From Liopterus haemorrhoidalis (Eukaryota; Arthropoda; Insecta; Coleoptera; Dytiscidae): a DNA stretch of 64,000 nucleotides. This document shows positions 32,985-45,738 of the stretch, piece by piece. The notes beneath the pieces are model-generated. The model was not told the origin of the DNA. It did not search any database and saw only the letters and a program-made list of their open reading frames with translations. Every line of letters begins with the position of its first letter. The first letter of the stretch is position 1. Location: positions 206,130,743-206,194,742 of the forward strand of contig OZ020611.1 in NCBI GenBank assembly GCA_963971575.1, in the 5' to 3' direction. The position numbers and the translations under genes are program-made.

Positions 32985-33960
32985 ACCTGCTTAATTTTAG
33001 TGGACAAAGAGAATCTATTCATAAATAAATTATGTTAAACTAAAAATGCTTTCCGTTTTAAAACATTTATAAATAATACTCCAGTTTCGACAGTTAGACT
33101 TATATTGTATAACTTTGTTATGAATCCCAACATCTCCTAATGCTTGTAAGGCAACGGAAATCTCTTTGTTGTTAAAAATAAGTGCAGATGATTTTGCTTC
33201 ATTGATCAATAGACAATGCTGTTTGGCATAGGTTGATACATTTTGAAGATAACCATTTAATTGACTGAGCGCAATATTAAACTGGCTAGGTAGAAAGGAT
33301 TTCATTACCTGGGTATCGTCAGAAAATATTGATATTATGCTATTTTGAGAAACAGTGTAATGGTCAAAAATATAAATAATAAAAGACAGTGGGCCTGAAA
33401 TGGAGCCTTCAGGTACTCCTTTAAATAGTCCCCAAGGGACCAGAAACAGTATCACTCAAGACTACCCTTTGAATATGGTCGGTAAGGTAACTCGAAATAA
33501 AAGCGAGCGCAGTATCATCGAAACTAATGTATTTTAGTTTAGAAATAAGAATTTTGTGAATTAAACAATCAAATGCTTTTCGAAAACAGAATCATAAACG
33601 TCATCCAACGTCTGTCAATCGCAGTAACAATTTCATCACAAATATTAAGTAAGGAGATAGTAGTACCTACTATAGCCAATTTTGAACACAGATAAATTCG
33701 GAGGAATTATAGAATGCTCAGTAATAAAAGAAAAAATTTGTCTATTTACTATTTTTTTAAAAGTACTTTGCTAATAAGTAAAATACTAATAGGGCATATG
33801 TCATTACAGAATGTTGGATTAGAAGTTTTGGGTAAAAGGTGAATTAATGCTACTTTCCATGGATTGGGAAATATGCCATGTAATGCAGAAATGCAAAAAT
33901 TAAGAATATGAGTTATATGAGGGGAATGCGTTATTTTGGAACTATATTATTTCTGTGAAC
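32985..33960 (-). pseudogene. LINE reverse transcriptase relic (Jockey/CR1-like)
   Basis: The minus strand encodes the RT palm in pieces. First comes FRKAFDCLIHKILISKLKYI (normally …KAFD-VDH-ILL-KL), then DDTALAFISSYLTDHIQRVV. Next is GVPEGSISGPLSFIIYI (normally GVPQGS-LGPLLF) and SIFSDDTQV (normally FADDT). The catalytic DD is kept, but A to S and several stops and frameshifts are present. No tail or target duplication was found. The longest intact frame is 141 codons (33455-33030). Confidence 0.8.
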
Positions 33961-34929
33961 TGTGTTGATTAGGTACAGTGAAAGAAAGTATTTCATATCA
34001 CTACAAACGAAATAAAATTTCGGTAAATTTTAGGGTACCCCTTTGATCTGGGTTCCAAGCCTGTGCTCCTACTTAGTTACGTCTCAGGTTGTACCTGTAA
34101 TAATTCGTTATTTTACGAAGGAAAATCCATCTTTATATAACAGAACTTGTTTGAAATTATTCACGACTTCCACTGGTAATAACTTCAAATTTCCTCCCGG
34201 AACTTGCTATTTGTAGCAGGATATGAAAAAAATACATTTATGTACGTGATATTTGATGAAAATTCTCACAAAAGAACATTTTTTCACATGCACGTAATAA
34301 CAAGCCGCAAATTTCGTCTCTGAGCATTTTTTAAACACAGACAAAATTAAACAAACTTTATAACATTATTACGTTTAAATTAAGTTTGAAACAACAAGTT
34401 TTATGATCTTATTATTTCATATGTAAATTCTGTGTTATCATTATGAAATAATTGTCAAACATCCGTCTGTAAGCTTATATTCTAGAGTAAATAAATGAAC
34501 ATTATTAACGAAATTTATGGTACAGAAATATTTTAAATCTTTTCATGCCAGTGACTCAATAATTTTTTGTCTAGTATATTTTTATCGTATGTGATAAACA
34601 TCTGTTAAATTATTATCGGTTGTGCTGAACACTACGATGATTTGGGAATTATCTTATCGGCTAATATGAGAATGATAAATATTTAAAACTCAATTTAAGA
34701 GTATCAGGGATATGATGAATAGAAATATCCGAAATTTCACGGTGAGACATCATGTAATAAAGAAATAATACAAATACTCGGTTGATTCCACTAAATTTTC
34801 GATCTCTCTCAATACTGATATCTCAACTTTGTCATTGCAAATTTATTACAATCAAAATCGAGCAAAGAATTATATTAATTTACGATAGTATTTTCAACGA
34901 GATATTCAAGCGATGGAATCTGATCAACG
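33961..34929. other. Non-coding AT-rich stretch
   Basis: No gene or repeat was recognised. Confidence 0.5.
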
Positions 34930-35310
34930 ACATGCCAGCACACTGTCACGAGCAATTCGCGGTTTTCAATACCCGGAATTTAAGCTGCGACTGCAACAAC
35001 TTAAGCTACCTTCTCTTTCCAAAAGAAGAGCGAGAGGTGATCTCATCCAAACATGAAGAATTCTAGGGAACCATTTTTCCCTTAACTTGCGCTATATGTT
35101 CTAGTTACTAGATACTAGACTTCGCAGACATGCCCTTAAAATGAGCCGAAAAAAAAAAACTGAGTCAAATCAAACGGTTTTCCCGTGAAAATTGTCTTAC
35201 TAACAGAGTTTTCCAAAAGTGGAACGAGTTGCCGAGTGACATTGTGTGTACTGTGTCAGTGAACTTTTTCAAAAAACTGTTTCGAATCCTACTTACTAAA
35301 ATTGTAAAAT
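34930..35310 (+). pseudogene. CR1/L2-like LINE C-terminal relic
   Basis: Plus-strand codons give LRLQQLKLPSLSKRRARGDL and, after frameshifts, RFSRENCLTNRVFQKWNELP then SDIVCTVSVNFFKK. The pattern LPSL--RR-RGDLI … N-V---WN-LP--IV---SVN-FK is the usual C-terminus of CR1/L2-like LINEs. RT and 3' tail were not identified. Confidence 0.65.
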
Positions 35311-35389
35311 GGTTTGGTTTTTTCCTTTAGCTATTTTTTTCTATACCTTAGTATAACTATGAAAGAAAGTTCGAAGAAAGTAATATGTC

Positions 35390-36200
35390 AAGGTTCTGAA
35401 ACCTTCCAGAGGTAACGAAGCTAACGGCAAAGCTGAAGTCAAATAAGCACTCTCGGAAAAGAAATGCAACAAAGCACCAAGAAAAGACGGTTTGACAGTG
35501 AAAACTCTTAAACTAGACTGCGATAAACTGCTTGAAGTCATAAAATCCATGTTCAATTCATGTCTTAATTAGGTACTGTACCGGACCAATGAAATGAGGC
35601 TTCAACAATTCTACTACATAAGAAAGAAGATACTTCCCAACTGAGTAATTACAGGCTTACCAGTCTACAGAGCCACTTGTATAAGCAATACATAAAAGTC
35701 GATATAAACAGGCTTACAACCAAATAATATTTGTAACAACCAGTGGAACAAGCTGGTTTCAGGGCAAGGTTCCGTCTAAACAACCACTGGCACTGATATT
35801 CGTTGATTTCGAAAAAGCTTTTGATACTCTTGAACTATGGTCATTACTAGCAGAATTAAATGATAATAGAATAGGAATAATAATAGATTATAGCTACAAC
35901 TAGATAATATAATATATCAACACTAAGGTAACAGCTAGTATTGTACTACATGATAGATCAAAAGTAATGAAAAATTAACTAGGAATGAGACAGGGAGATA
36001 CAATTACCCCGAAACTGTTTACTGCAATTTTACAGTTCTACATATTGGGGGGAAAAAGAGCATTCAGATTAATGGTGCCAGGTTAAATTGCCTAATTTTC
36101 GCCGAAAATGGGTGCGTTTTGTTGGTGGCTGGTTAGAAGTACTAGAATTGATGTGCCAGAAAACGACAATTTTGTTCGTGAAGTAAACATGGAATGACAA
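35390..36200 (+). pseudogene. LINE reverse transcriptase relic (RTE/other clade)
   Basis: Plus-strand codons in changing frames give KCNKAPRKDGLTVKTLKL (finger region, normally K-APG-DG), then LSNYRLTSLQSHLYK (normally NYRPISLLS-LYK). Then come FVDFEKAFDTLE (palm motif A), LGMRQGDTITPKLF (motif B, normally G-RQGD-LSP-LF) and LIFAENG where the catalytic FADD would be. The motif order is complete but the active-site DD is lost and stops are frequent. The RQGD wording differs from the QGS type at 33.0-33.9 kb, so this is a different LINE clade. Confidence 0.75.
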
Positions 36201-36830
36201 TTGCATGGAGGTTAAGTCATATGGTTGTAGAACAAATAACAAACATATTTCACCTAAATGGATAATCTAAACAATAAATGCAAAATAGAAAAACTTTACA
36301 TTTGATTCAAATATTCTAGAACGTAATGTTTTATAACAAATAATTGAATTGTACAACATTTTAAATTTAGATTTAACAATACTGTTTTAAAATCATATAG
36401 GCAGATATTTATTTTAGGACACAAAATGAGAAAATACCAAGATTTATTTCTAATACATTTAAAAACCAAATGAAAACAACTGCATTCAAATATAAGTTTT
36501 CATCCCCACCACAGTTATTCATTTCAGTCGTTAGTCCTCAAATCATCGAATGAGTAAAATGAATAGAATGAGAATATTGTCTCAACAAAACGCGCATTTC
36601 GGTTCACCCGAAAACCAGAATTGGCACAACAAAACCCACTCATTATTGTTGTCGTATCAAATTGCGTTCATTTCAAATGCTGCAGGAAATAAATAAGGCA
36701 GCTAAAATTTGAGTCTCAGGATCAACAAACAAAAAACCAAAATAATAACATTGTATTCATCGGTTGATGGCTGCAAATATTTTGGCAAGAAATACCAATT
36801 CATTTAGAACACCATTTGTTTTTGCTTTTT
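36201..36830. other. Non-coding AT-rich stretch
   Basis: No gene or repeat was recognised. Confidence 0.5.
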
Positions 36831-36839
36831 ACTTGCCCG

Positions 36840-37310
36840 ACCTTAATATATAAGGATCAAGTATTGTAATCGCGAAAATTTTCGATGAACAGATTTTGAC
36901 TGACCACGTTTCATGGTCCAGGGAATTCAAAAAACCTATGTGTTTGTATGCGCTATAACTCAAGAACGGTTCAGCTTAGAGAGTTCGTTCTAGCACTAAA
37001 AAATTCTCTTATTAATTGGAAAAAACCTTATTGTTTTTTGTAAAGATCCGAAACTGGAAACAGAAGTTATTGAAAAAAAAATCGTAAGTAGTAAACCAAT
37101 CTTTGAACAAAAATTTGTATAGATGAATTTGTATATGATGGATGTTCGCGTTTCATGTTCCAGGGACATTTACACAATATACAGTTGGAAATTGGTCAGA
37201 GGAATAGGTTTGGAGGTAATGTTTTCGGGGTTTTCGGTTTTTATGATCCGGCTAGTCTAGCCGAGGTGTCCCTTCGCCTATGGTTTGATTATGGAAGTAT
37301 TATATTTTTT
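36840..37310. repeat. Degenerate repeat with two related units
   Basis: CGTTTCATGGTCCAGGGAATT at about 36908 and CGTTTCATGTTCCAGGGACAT at about 37150 mark two related units. The right edge holds CGGCTAGTCTAGCCGAGG and CCTTCGCC, related inverted to 6664-6720. No coding frame was recognised. Confidence 0.45.
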
Positions 37311-37399
37311 CCACGACTATATAGATATACGTTCATTACAGGCGTGTCAGTGATTAGTAAAAAGATCACATTCCCCACTCCTTTTATTACACCCCGCTG

Positions 37400-37433
37400 A
37401 CCTGTTACGTAATGAGCTCATTACGTAACAGGT
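37400..37433. repeat. Perfect 34-bp palindrome with two TTACGTAA sites
   Basis: The half-site ACCTGTTACGTAATGAG (37400-37416) is followed immediately by its exact reverse complement (37417-37433). TTACGTAA, the consensus for PAR-bZIP/E4BP4 (Vrille/Pdp1 in insects) factors, occurs once in each half. Confidence 0.95.
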
Positions 37434-38756
37434 TGAGCTCATTGCATAGCAAGTTCAAGAAGTTATAAACTGGTTGAAAGCATATGTCAAATTATTGTTA
37501 GGTTGTAAAGGAATCCGGATTAAAATTAAATAATATAAAGTTGTCGAATTTTGCAAATATATTTTTTGATGGAGTTGGTCTTGGTCAGTCAGTTAACCAG
37601 TTGAAGCAAGTATTGTTATTTTAACTGATTTTACATTCCGTATAACACATACATGACCGTTGCTTAGGCAATGTAATAAATAAGTTGAAAACAACTGTCA
37701 AATTATTGTTAGCTTTTAAAAGGAATTGAATAAAAATTAAATAAGGAATAAAGTTATAGTCGTGAAAAAAGTATAGTATGAAACTTACATGGAATAGTCA
37801 TTTCTCAAAATGATATGAAATGAACATCATTCCATGTTCGTTGCATAATATACCATTGTTCAATTACATGCATATTTAAGGTATCCAGTTTATTCAAGTT
37901 TTCACAAGTCAAAAATGCTATTACGGATGGAAGCAATCAATAGATGAGGAGAGTTTTAGAAATTTGATCAAAGAAGTTTATTTTCTTATTTGCATATCTT
38001 GCTTTATAAAAATTAAACGATAAGAAGGAAATACCTATAATAATGTGGGAAATTTTTTTAGATTATCTTCTGCGAAACATGATAAACTTCCCAAATCATA
38101 ACACTTTGCTCTGAAATATTGCCTTATTGATAGTTTTTACTTTTTATGTCTACATCTAAGTGAAATATATGTGATCAACTTGTAAATCACACTTCTATTC
38201 ATGTATAAAACGAATATCTTTGATCTAAAAAATTATATGCAAATGGTTTTCCATACGCGAATTTTTTCCATCACAAGTGAAGAGATATGAATCATATTGT
38301 TTGAAACCAGCAGACTGTTAAAGGGTACTGGTTATTTTTTGCATCAATACACGAGAGAATTTTCAAATTGGTTTTTTGCATTTTAACAAATTTTTATTTA
38401 ACTACTATTACACAGAAATTGTTTCATGAAATGCATTAATTGTTAAATAAAAGCACTAAACTTTTTTATTAAAATTGATCGATAGGATATAAGATAGCTT
38501 GATGGAATTTAATGTTTAATGAGCAATTTCTGATGTAATGGATTATTAAACAATTTGCGAAATCCTTGTAAAGTAACGCACTTGAAACCGTAGAAACGTG
38601 AAAATAACGTATGTTCCCGCGTTGTGTTTTTATTATTTTTATTCCCGAGTAATACAACGTTAACCGTCGAAATAAACAAATGTTGCCTGGTCAAGTTGTT
38701 TTCATAACTTAACGTTAAATATTATACGTATGTTTTTAAAAGCTGCGAACGATGTA
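37434..38756. other. Non-coding stretch with a degenerate duplication
   Basis: About 100 bp at 37455-37540 (CAAATTATTGTTAG, TTAAAATTAAATAA) is repeated imperfectly at 37697-37760. No gene was seen. Confidence 0.5.
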
Positions 38757-39072
38757 CGAGGGCTAACTTATAAGTTTTTACAAAATAACAAAGAAAAATG
38801 TTTTTTGGAACACCCTGTTATATTGCTTTTCAAAATATTTGCCTTCAAGATTTATATACTTTTGCATGCGTTCAAACAAATTCTCGAAACATTTCTTCCA
38901 CTCTGAAGTTGGTATCTCAAAAACATGGTTTTCGAAGGCTTCAACAGTTCTTGAGGTGATGAAAATCGTTGTTCACGCATTTTTTGTTTGACATTGGGAA
39001 ACAAAAAAAAGTCGTTAGGGGATAAATAAGGTGCATACGGGCAATTAGATATTAATTTGATTTTCTTCCCTT
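38757..39072 (-). pseudogene. Mariner (TACGAGGG-end family), 3' end only
   Basis: The terminal repeat CGAGGGCTAACTTATAAG follows TA. About 315 bp of the transposase C-terminal region on the minus strand matches the copies at 18197 and 45990 (SEWKKCFENLFERMQK-type end). It is cut off abruptly at about 39072, where a LINE fragment starts. Confidence 0.75.
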
Positions 39073-39074
39073 TC

Positions 39075-39330
39075 CTGTTTAAATTGAATTAAACAGCCTG
39101 CCAGCATCTCCTACTCTCTTATTTATTTCCTCATCCATCTTTCCATCCTTATTATAACTCCTCGATATTTGAAGGATTGTACTTGTTCTATCTGTATTCC
39201 CTCTATTTGTATGCTGTGTTGCTTCTGGTCTTTACTGATAAACATGATTTTATTTTTTTCTTCACTTATTTTCATATTTTTCTTCTTTAGTTCTTGATGG
39301 TATATAATTAGCACTCTGTATTTGAATATT
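39075..39330 (-). pseudogene. LINE reverse transcriptase fragment (FKYLG region)
   Basis: The minus-strand frame 39314-39123 encodes MKISEEKNKIMFISKDQKQH, then IQIEGIQIEQVQSFKYRGVI. This is the K-K-M---…IE-V--FKYLG segment that follows the FADD motif in RTE/Jockey-like RTs, here with FKYLG changed to FKYRG. The rest is absent. Confidence 0.7.
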
Positions 39331-39407
39331 ATTTAAAACCGTGAAATTTTTTGTTTGCGCATGCGTTCATCGTTTTATTATGACAGTTTTACTTAACCTA
39401 ACCTTTT

Positions 39408-40075
39408 TTTTACCGACCGCCAACATATATAAAGGAGGTATTGTGATCATACCGATTTTGACATTTCGAGATTTCGTTGGATCTCCACGAATTGAGGTTC
39501 CTACATAACGTTTTGACAATTTTTAGCATGATGTTTGTCGGTCTGTCTGTCTGTCTGCCCGTCTGTCCGTCTGTATTTCTGTCCGTCTGTCTGTCTGTCC
39601 GTTCGTCTGTCTGTATAGACGTGCAGAGCAAATTCAGCTAAAAGGATTTTTATGAAAGTTCTTATTTAAGCTTTTGACATGAATGGCACTAGTTGATCAA
39701 CTTTTGGTAAAAATCGGTAGACTAGAAATGGAAGTTTACTCGTGTCGATTTTAAGATTTTTGCGAATTTTTCATAACAGAAAAATATTTATAAAAAAATT
39801 GTTTAACAATAATTGCTATAAAATCAATAACTAACAACTTTTATTTGAGATATTTTTTGATAAAATAAAAAAAAATTAAAAATTTTTCGAAATATTTTCA
39901 TATATATTTTTTCATACTTATATGTAACGTTTCCATGGTCATGATAAATAATATCTCTGTTAAAAAATATTAGGCCAAGATATTTTTACTCTGCTGCTAG
40001 AATGTATTTTATACCAGTACTTTGTGATGGCGATCGGTCCTGTGGTGGCCACAGCTGATTTTTTTTATATCATGT
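39408..40075 (+). repeat. Dispersed repeat family B with CTGT-rich block, copy 1
   Basis: ACCTCAATTCGTG (inverted), GATGTTTGTCGG(TCTG)n and a TGTGATGGCG…TGGCCA block at 40022-40052 recur in inverted order at 57130-57670. No coding sequence was recognised. Confidence 0.7.
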
Positions 40076-40350
40076 TCGAAAATAACTAATAATTATACAA
40101 CAAACTAACCTCAACATAAAAAAGACCAAGACGCAACAACTGAGAGCCACAAGTTGGCGCACGCGCACTTTAACAAATCTATATAGAAAGACAGAGTAAT
40201 TGAATCATGTTCCACTTGCCTCGTCTTTAAAACCTAGTTTTTTTTTCATACTATCACACACAAATGACTTCGATTCGAATGCAAAAACTTTAATATTCCA
40301 AGTCAAGACGTTAATATTAACTCTAGTGTGATAAGGCCTTAAGACTGTAC

Positions 40351-40676
40351 CAGGGGCGCACAGAGATTTTTGGCTTTGGGGGAGGTCCAATTATACATAA
40401 TTTTTATAAACACAGGGCTAAATTTCAATTTCAAGTGAAGAGCAAAAAAAAGGTCCTCCCTTCTAAATTTTAAGTGAAGAGCAAAAAAAAGGTCCTCACT
40501 TTTAAGTTTTAAGTAAAGAGCAACAAAAAAGGTCCTCACTTCTAAGATTTAAGTGAAGAAGAGCAAAAAAAAAGGTCCTTACTTCTAAATTTTAAGTGAA
40601 GAGCAAAAAAAAAGTCCTCACAGTACCGGGAGGGGGGGCTCCGGACCCCTTGGACCCCTCCTCGTGTGCGCCCCTG
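40351..40676. mobile_element. hAT-type MITE with internal minisatellite, copy 1 (5 units)
   Basis: The ends CAGGGGCGCACAGAG and, inverted, CAGGGGCGCACACGAGG are flanked by GACTGTAC/GATTGTAC (8 bp, one mismatch). The interior is an array of about 37-40-bp units (AAGTGAAGAGCAAAAAAAAG then GTCCTCACTTCTAAATTTT), about five copies. A G/C-rich GGACCCCTTGGACCCC block precedes the right end. It is non-coding. Confidence 0.9.
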
Positions 40677-41140
40677 GATTGTACCTCGGTACAGTCGTAT
40701 ATTTGTAGCCTACTTTTTAATCAATATATCAATTAACCGATATGAAAATTTAACTAGATAAGTTAAATACTATTATTAAACTTATTTTTACAATATAAAC
40801 AAAGATGTCTGATTGGCAGATCAGTGTTTTGTTTAATACACTCTGTACAGACTGTCTACTTTAGATATTTGGTATAATTAGTTAGATAATACGTTTAACG
40901 ATTTCTGTTGAATTACAGAAAGTTATTTTAAAATTATATTGATGCAATTTTTTGATAATAATCGAAAGTTGTTTAAAATGTACTATTACATAAATCTATT
41001 TGGAACTTAGCGTGTATATCTACAAAGAATGGCAAATGTCACAACTAATAGCAAACTTCCGATCTGAGCGCCAACTCTTATCAAAGTCACTGACTTATAA
41101 AATGCCCCCCGTACACCAGAAAAGATATTGTAGAGAGAGA
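40677..41140. other. Non-coding AT-rich stretch
   Basis: No gene or repeat was recognised. Confidence 0.5.
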
Positions 41141-41149
41141 ATATGGCAT

Positions 41150-42050
41150 GGAATGAAAGTTACCTCAATAATTACAAACGGTTGCAGTATGAGGAGAAAA
41201 ACAGAAGGGACGAAAGAAGGAAAATATTAAGAGAATGCTGAGAAGAAAGAATGAAGGAAGAACAAAAGGGTAAACTGTCGGAATGGGGAGAAACAAAGAA
41301 AGAGTACTATTGGAGATGTGGGATGGACATAAGGGAATCTGAGCGAAAGAGAAATGGAGAAAGAAACATAGTAGAAGAATTGAGGAGGAGAGACAAGGAA
41401 GTACAGGAGCAGGAAAGAACAGTAAGAATAGACAATTCAAGGAATGTGGAAAGGTATAGAGAGATAAGGACGGTAGGAATACCTAAATATTTGAAAGGGA
41501 GGAGAGGAAAGGCAGGGGGCAGAGTTAGAAGGATTGCCAGATTAAGATGCGGAAATGAAGAACGGAGTAATAGGTATTGGACAAAACCAAAGGATAGGCT
41601 ATGCAGAATGTGTAGGGAGGAGGAAGAATCCTTGGAACACCTTACAAAAAGATGTGGAAAGATGACAAAATGGGAGGGAGAGATAAAAGAGCTGTTGAGT
41701 GAAGAAGAAAAGGCAGAAAATTGGGTGAGAGTACTCGAGGAAAGAAGGAAGGAATGCGGAGAGGTAAGACAGAACTGAGAACAGGAAGGAACAGAGAGGC
41801 AAAGGAGGATGAAATAAAAGAGGGAAGGTAAGCGAAGAAAGAGGGGAAGAACAACTGGAGTCAAGAAGGAAGGAGACCGGAGACGGAAGCCGAAAAGAGA
41901 ATAGGAAGAAAGAGAGGAACACCGGAAGAAGAATGCAGAAGAAGAAGAAGAAATAAAGTCATAAAATGTATTATATTATTATTATTATGATTATTTTTTA
42001 ATGTACTGGTTAAAACCCTAAACGCCGCAAGGCCTAGGGTAAATAAAGAA
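41150..42050 (+). pseudogene. LINE ORF2 C-terminus with CCHC-type zinc knuckle (R1/Jockey-like)
   Basis: The frame 41251-41778 (175 codons) is very Lys/Arg/Glu-rich. It contains VERYREIRTVGIPKYLKGR, then RVRRIARLRCGNEERSNRYW and LCRMCREEEESLEHLTKRC. This is the zinc-binding C-terminus (C-x2-C…H-x4-C) seen in insect LINE ORF2 proteins with a similar IARFRCGNE block. In-frame homology upstream (41150-41240) is broken by a stop. The RT is missing, as in a 5'-truncated insertion. Purine-rich codon use differs strongly from the surroundings. The 3' UTR probably runs to about 42050 (GCCTAGGGTAAATAAA). Confidence 0.75.
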
Positions 42051-42059
42051 TTATATTTA

Positions 42060-44835
42060 CCCTAGTATATAAATATATACAAAACGGTTGCACATTAGAC
42101 CATTAAGAAGGTGTAAAGAATTGGTTAGTCCGCCCGGACAAATTATTTACCTATGACAGACTTTCACAAACCAACCGTCACGAGAATTTCTTTGAAAGGG
42201 GCTGCAATCGTTTTTAGGGATTTTAAAGGGTACTTTGCAGGCAACATTTGTGAGAATCCAAATAATAAAATAAAATGAGAAACCTTACGTTTCAGCACGT
42301 AACTTTAGAAATATATTTTTTATGGTTAATTGTTCAAGGAGGAATTTGTTCGGAGTTATTGCTTAATAACTTTGAACACTAGCATCTTCTTGAACAATGC
42401 TTAAACCCTTTTTCCTAAAATCGCTACCAGCCTTCAAATATATACTCCTGTCTCTCTGAAGACGAGGTCAGAAAGTATTCAGTCCGGTTAGCGTTAACAT
42501 CTAAGTTGTTGAATTCTTAGAGGCACTGTGTTGACATTCTGGTGGTCTATCCGATTCTATTTGTTTTAATATTAGCATTATTTTTACCTATATTTTAATC
42601 TTTCAAATTTACTCTTGTAAATAGTATAATAATAAATCAAATTCATTAATTTTAAACCGTCTTACTTAACATGTGTAAACCTTCACCTTTAAGAACTTAA
42701 GGGAACAGCTAAGATCCAGACTAATTACAAGATGCCTGATCAGTCGGTTGGTAAGTACCTATACATATCATTTAATTCACATATCGTAATGATGAAACCT
42801 GGATAACACTCAAGCCTAGTACCCGAACTCCTTTACTCAGGAATCTCATTTCAGTTTGAGATCAGACTTTATATAATATCACAGGCTCGTTATCTAGTTG
42901 ATAATAAATGGTACGTTGTAAAGAAACGGATCAGAGCTCGTTACAAAGGTACGGACATTATGAAAGGATAAAAAAGGTGACAAAAGTGTACCTAAAAACA
43001 AAGAAATAACTAAACACAGAAATAGTAACATTTTGTTGTGTTTCACTATTGTGGCGCCCGCTCCTGGCCCAGGTAGGGTAGGAGTACACGACGACACACA
43101 AGGATTGACTTTGAAATGTCAAAAATATAAGGGCGCAATGCGCGGTACGGAGAATGTATTATAATAAAAAATAAGGTCAGGTTCTTGGTGCAAATGCGTT
43201 ACCATTAAATTGAATAAAAGAGAGAAAAAGTTTTGGGGATCGCTAATATGTTAGGGAAATTTACAGTGTAAAAATAATAATGAAAGGTGGTGTATCGATG
43301 CCAGGAATAATAATAATAAAAATTATTATCAAAAAAATAGATGGAAAAAAAACTTAATCAAAAACATAATTGAAAAAAAAATAATTTGTACAAAAAAAAA
43401 TAAAATAATTATAATTGTTGCGGACTGCAACAATTAATAGCGGTAAGCGCGACGGTGAAGACGGTCGATTACACTGTAAATTAATCCCACCATAAATTAT
43501 AAAAAATCTTGATTCTAAATTTAAAGAAAATTTTATATTAAAAATCTACAAGAAAAGGGATGAATTTAAATGATTTCTCAACGCAAAATGTTGAGAAATG
43601 GGTACAGATCTACTAGTAAATTTAAAACAAATATATTAGGCTAAATTAAAAAATTAAAAAATTATTTAAACAGAACGAACGACAAGTAGAAACGGTGAAA
43701 CACGCGTTTGTTCTGAATTGCAGCGACTATATGACGTCACTCAATAAAATGATAAGTTTTGAATTAAATGTTAATGTGACAATTTTTATAAATAAAATTT
43801 AGAAAATATTAACAACCCTTCTCTCTAGGTCTGACAAAAATGCAGGAATTAACTAATTACTGCCATAATAACCGATTTTAACCACACAAAGAAATCGGGA
43901 GGGAAAAACTCCAGAAAAAATAACTTTAACCAAATATAATTTAATAATTAATATACCCTTATATATATTAATTAACAACACAAATCAGGGGATCCTGACT
44001 AAATTTAACTGATTTTAAAATCTTACACCTTACACCTTGATAGAGAAAATATTAATGATAAAAATGCATGATTTGGCTGGAAGGTGTCTTACCAGCGGCT
44101 CTAAACAAGTTATATTTTAAGAAAAACAAATGGTTATTTTAAATAAATTAAAATTAGGTTTAAATTAATACAATAATAAATTATTATAGTATTATATAAT
44201 ATTATATAAAATATTATTGTATCAGGTAAAGAATATATGGTAATATATTTGTATTTTGGAAATAAAATATAGCGAGGTTCTAAAGATGTTTTTTCTATAA
44301 AATGAATATTTATTTAAATTAAGTAAAATGGATAATTAAGCGGAAATAAAATATAATTTGAAATATAAAATAAAAAATACAAGGTGGAACGCCCTAAGCG
44401 GGAGCTTCAACTATTATTCATTTTACTGACTAGTTTTGGCTCTCGCCATTGTCAAAGTTAATTCATTAATTCACTATGTAAACATAAAATTCTTACCGTA
44501 TTTAATTTGAAGAGTAGAGTAAATGAAAAACGAAGTGATTATGACTATGATATAGAAAACATTGTTGCCCATTATTAGTGCGCACTTCTTTATTTGATAT
44601 TTCAGGTTAGTCGCATTCTTCTAGACGACACCAGCAACAACTGAAAATAAAAACACATATCAGTACAAGGATCAGATGTGTTGAAAGGTGGGGATCTCTA
44701 CTGGGAAATAAATTAAATTACTCCCCAAAAAATGTCAATTAACATGAAAATACATGAGTCATTGTTTACTTGTTAAATATTCTTAAAAAGTTGATTCTAG
44801 TAAATGAATTTTAATTTAAGAAGTTAAATTACAAT
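42060..44835. other. Long non-coding AT-rich stretch
   Basis: No gene was recognised. A TGGCGCCCG motif at about 43053 resembles a retroviral-type primer-binding site, but no paired LTRs or polyprotein are visible. The A-rich segment 43300-43420 is low complexity. Confidence 0.5.
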
Positions 44836-45595
44836 TTAACGCTACGTACAACCCCCAGAGATTATTGGTTTCTTATACAAAACTAACAATCTGAAATAAA
44901 ATTAGTGACAATCTATACATCAAATTTTGCACAGAATTTGTATCTATCTAATCGGATATTTTCGATTGTAGAAAAAATTATTGTAAAAATGTTATTGCTA
45001 AATAACTTAATAATAGGTATTACACAACATTGTTCTGTAATTTTTTAAATATATTTGTGGTTTTCAAATAATTTTTATATTTATATAGTTTTGTGTATAA
45101 ATGTTCAAATAATACGTTAACAATTTTTTCGACATGATTGTTTATAGTTTAGAGCCTTCGTCGAAAAATATTATACTTGATGATAATGACATGCCACTTG
45201 GTACAAGTATTCTTTACATAAAATGAAACATTTTTATCGGCCGCACCTATATTGAGAAGCGCGGCAGATTCGAGGTGGCGGCAAAAGTAGATTACCAAGT
45301 ACAGTAACTATAAGTAATTTTCACAATAGAACAAATTTTCTCCAAACATATTTGTAGAATGAAGCTTTAGCTACAATATGCCGCATGGTACACAAATATG
45401 CGTCGAATGGTTTACAAGATGGCGTCTATAACGCAAGTTGTTTATTTACAATTACATGACAGTTCTTTTGACAATTAAAAATAGCCTATTAGGTAGATAA
45501 AAATTCGCTGAAAATTTTGATGTATAGATTGTTACTAATTTTATTTCAGGTTGTTAGTCTTGCATAGGAAACTGTACAGTTGTGCGCACCCTTAA
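44836..45595. mobile_element. piggyBac-like TTAA MITE family P, copy 2 (complete)
   Basis: TTAA borders lie at 44836-44839 and 45592-45595. Long inverted repeats of more than 100 bp are present, with GTTTCTTATACAAAACTAAC and CAATCTATACATCAAA on the left and their inverted counterparts on the right. It is full length by comparison with 54954-55720. It is non-coding. Confidence 0.88.
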
Positions 45596-45738
45596 GTGAG
45601 TCACAATATAATATTTATTCACTTCAGTTCATCTTAAAATCGATGAATTAACCCTTTCTATTCGGCTCGTCAGTAATTTCTAAAACAGCCGACAAATCCA
45701 CCGATGTTATCTAAATCTTAGTATTTTAGTTACATAAG

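Noticed and set aside
41307..41922. Long Ser/Leu-rich minus-strand frames
   Set aside because: They are antisense shadows of the purine-rich LINE C-terminal frame at 41251-41778.
43050..43062. TGGCGCCCG as a retroviral primer-binding site
   Set aside because: No LTR pair, gag-pol frame or polypurine tract is visible around it. The short match can occur by chance.
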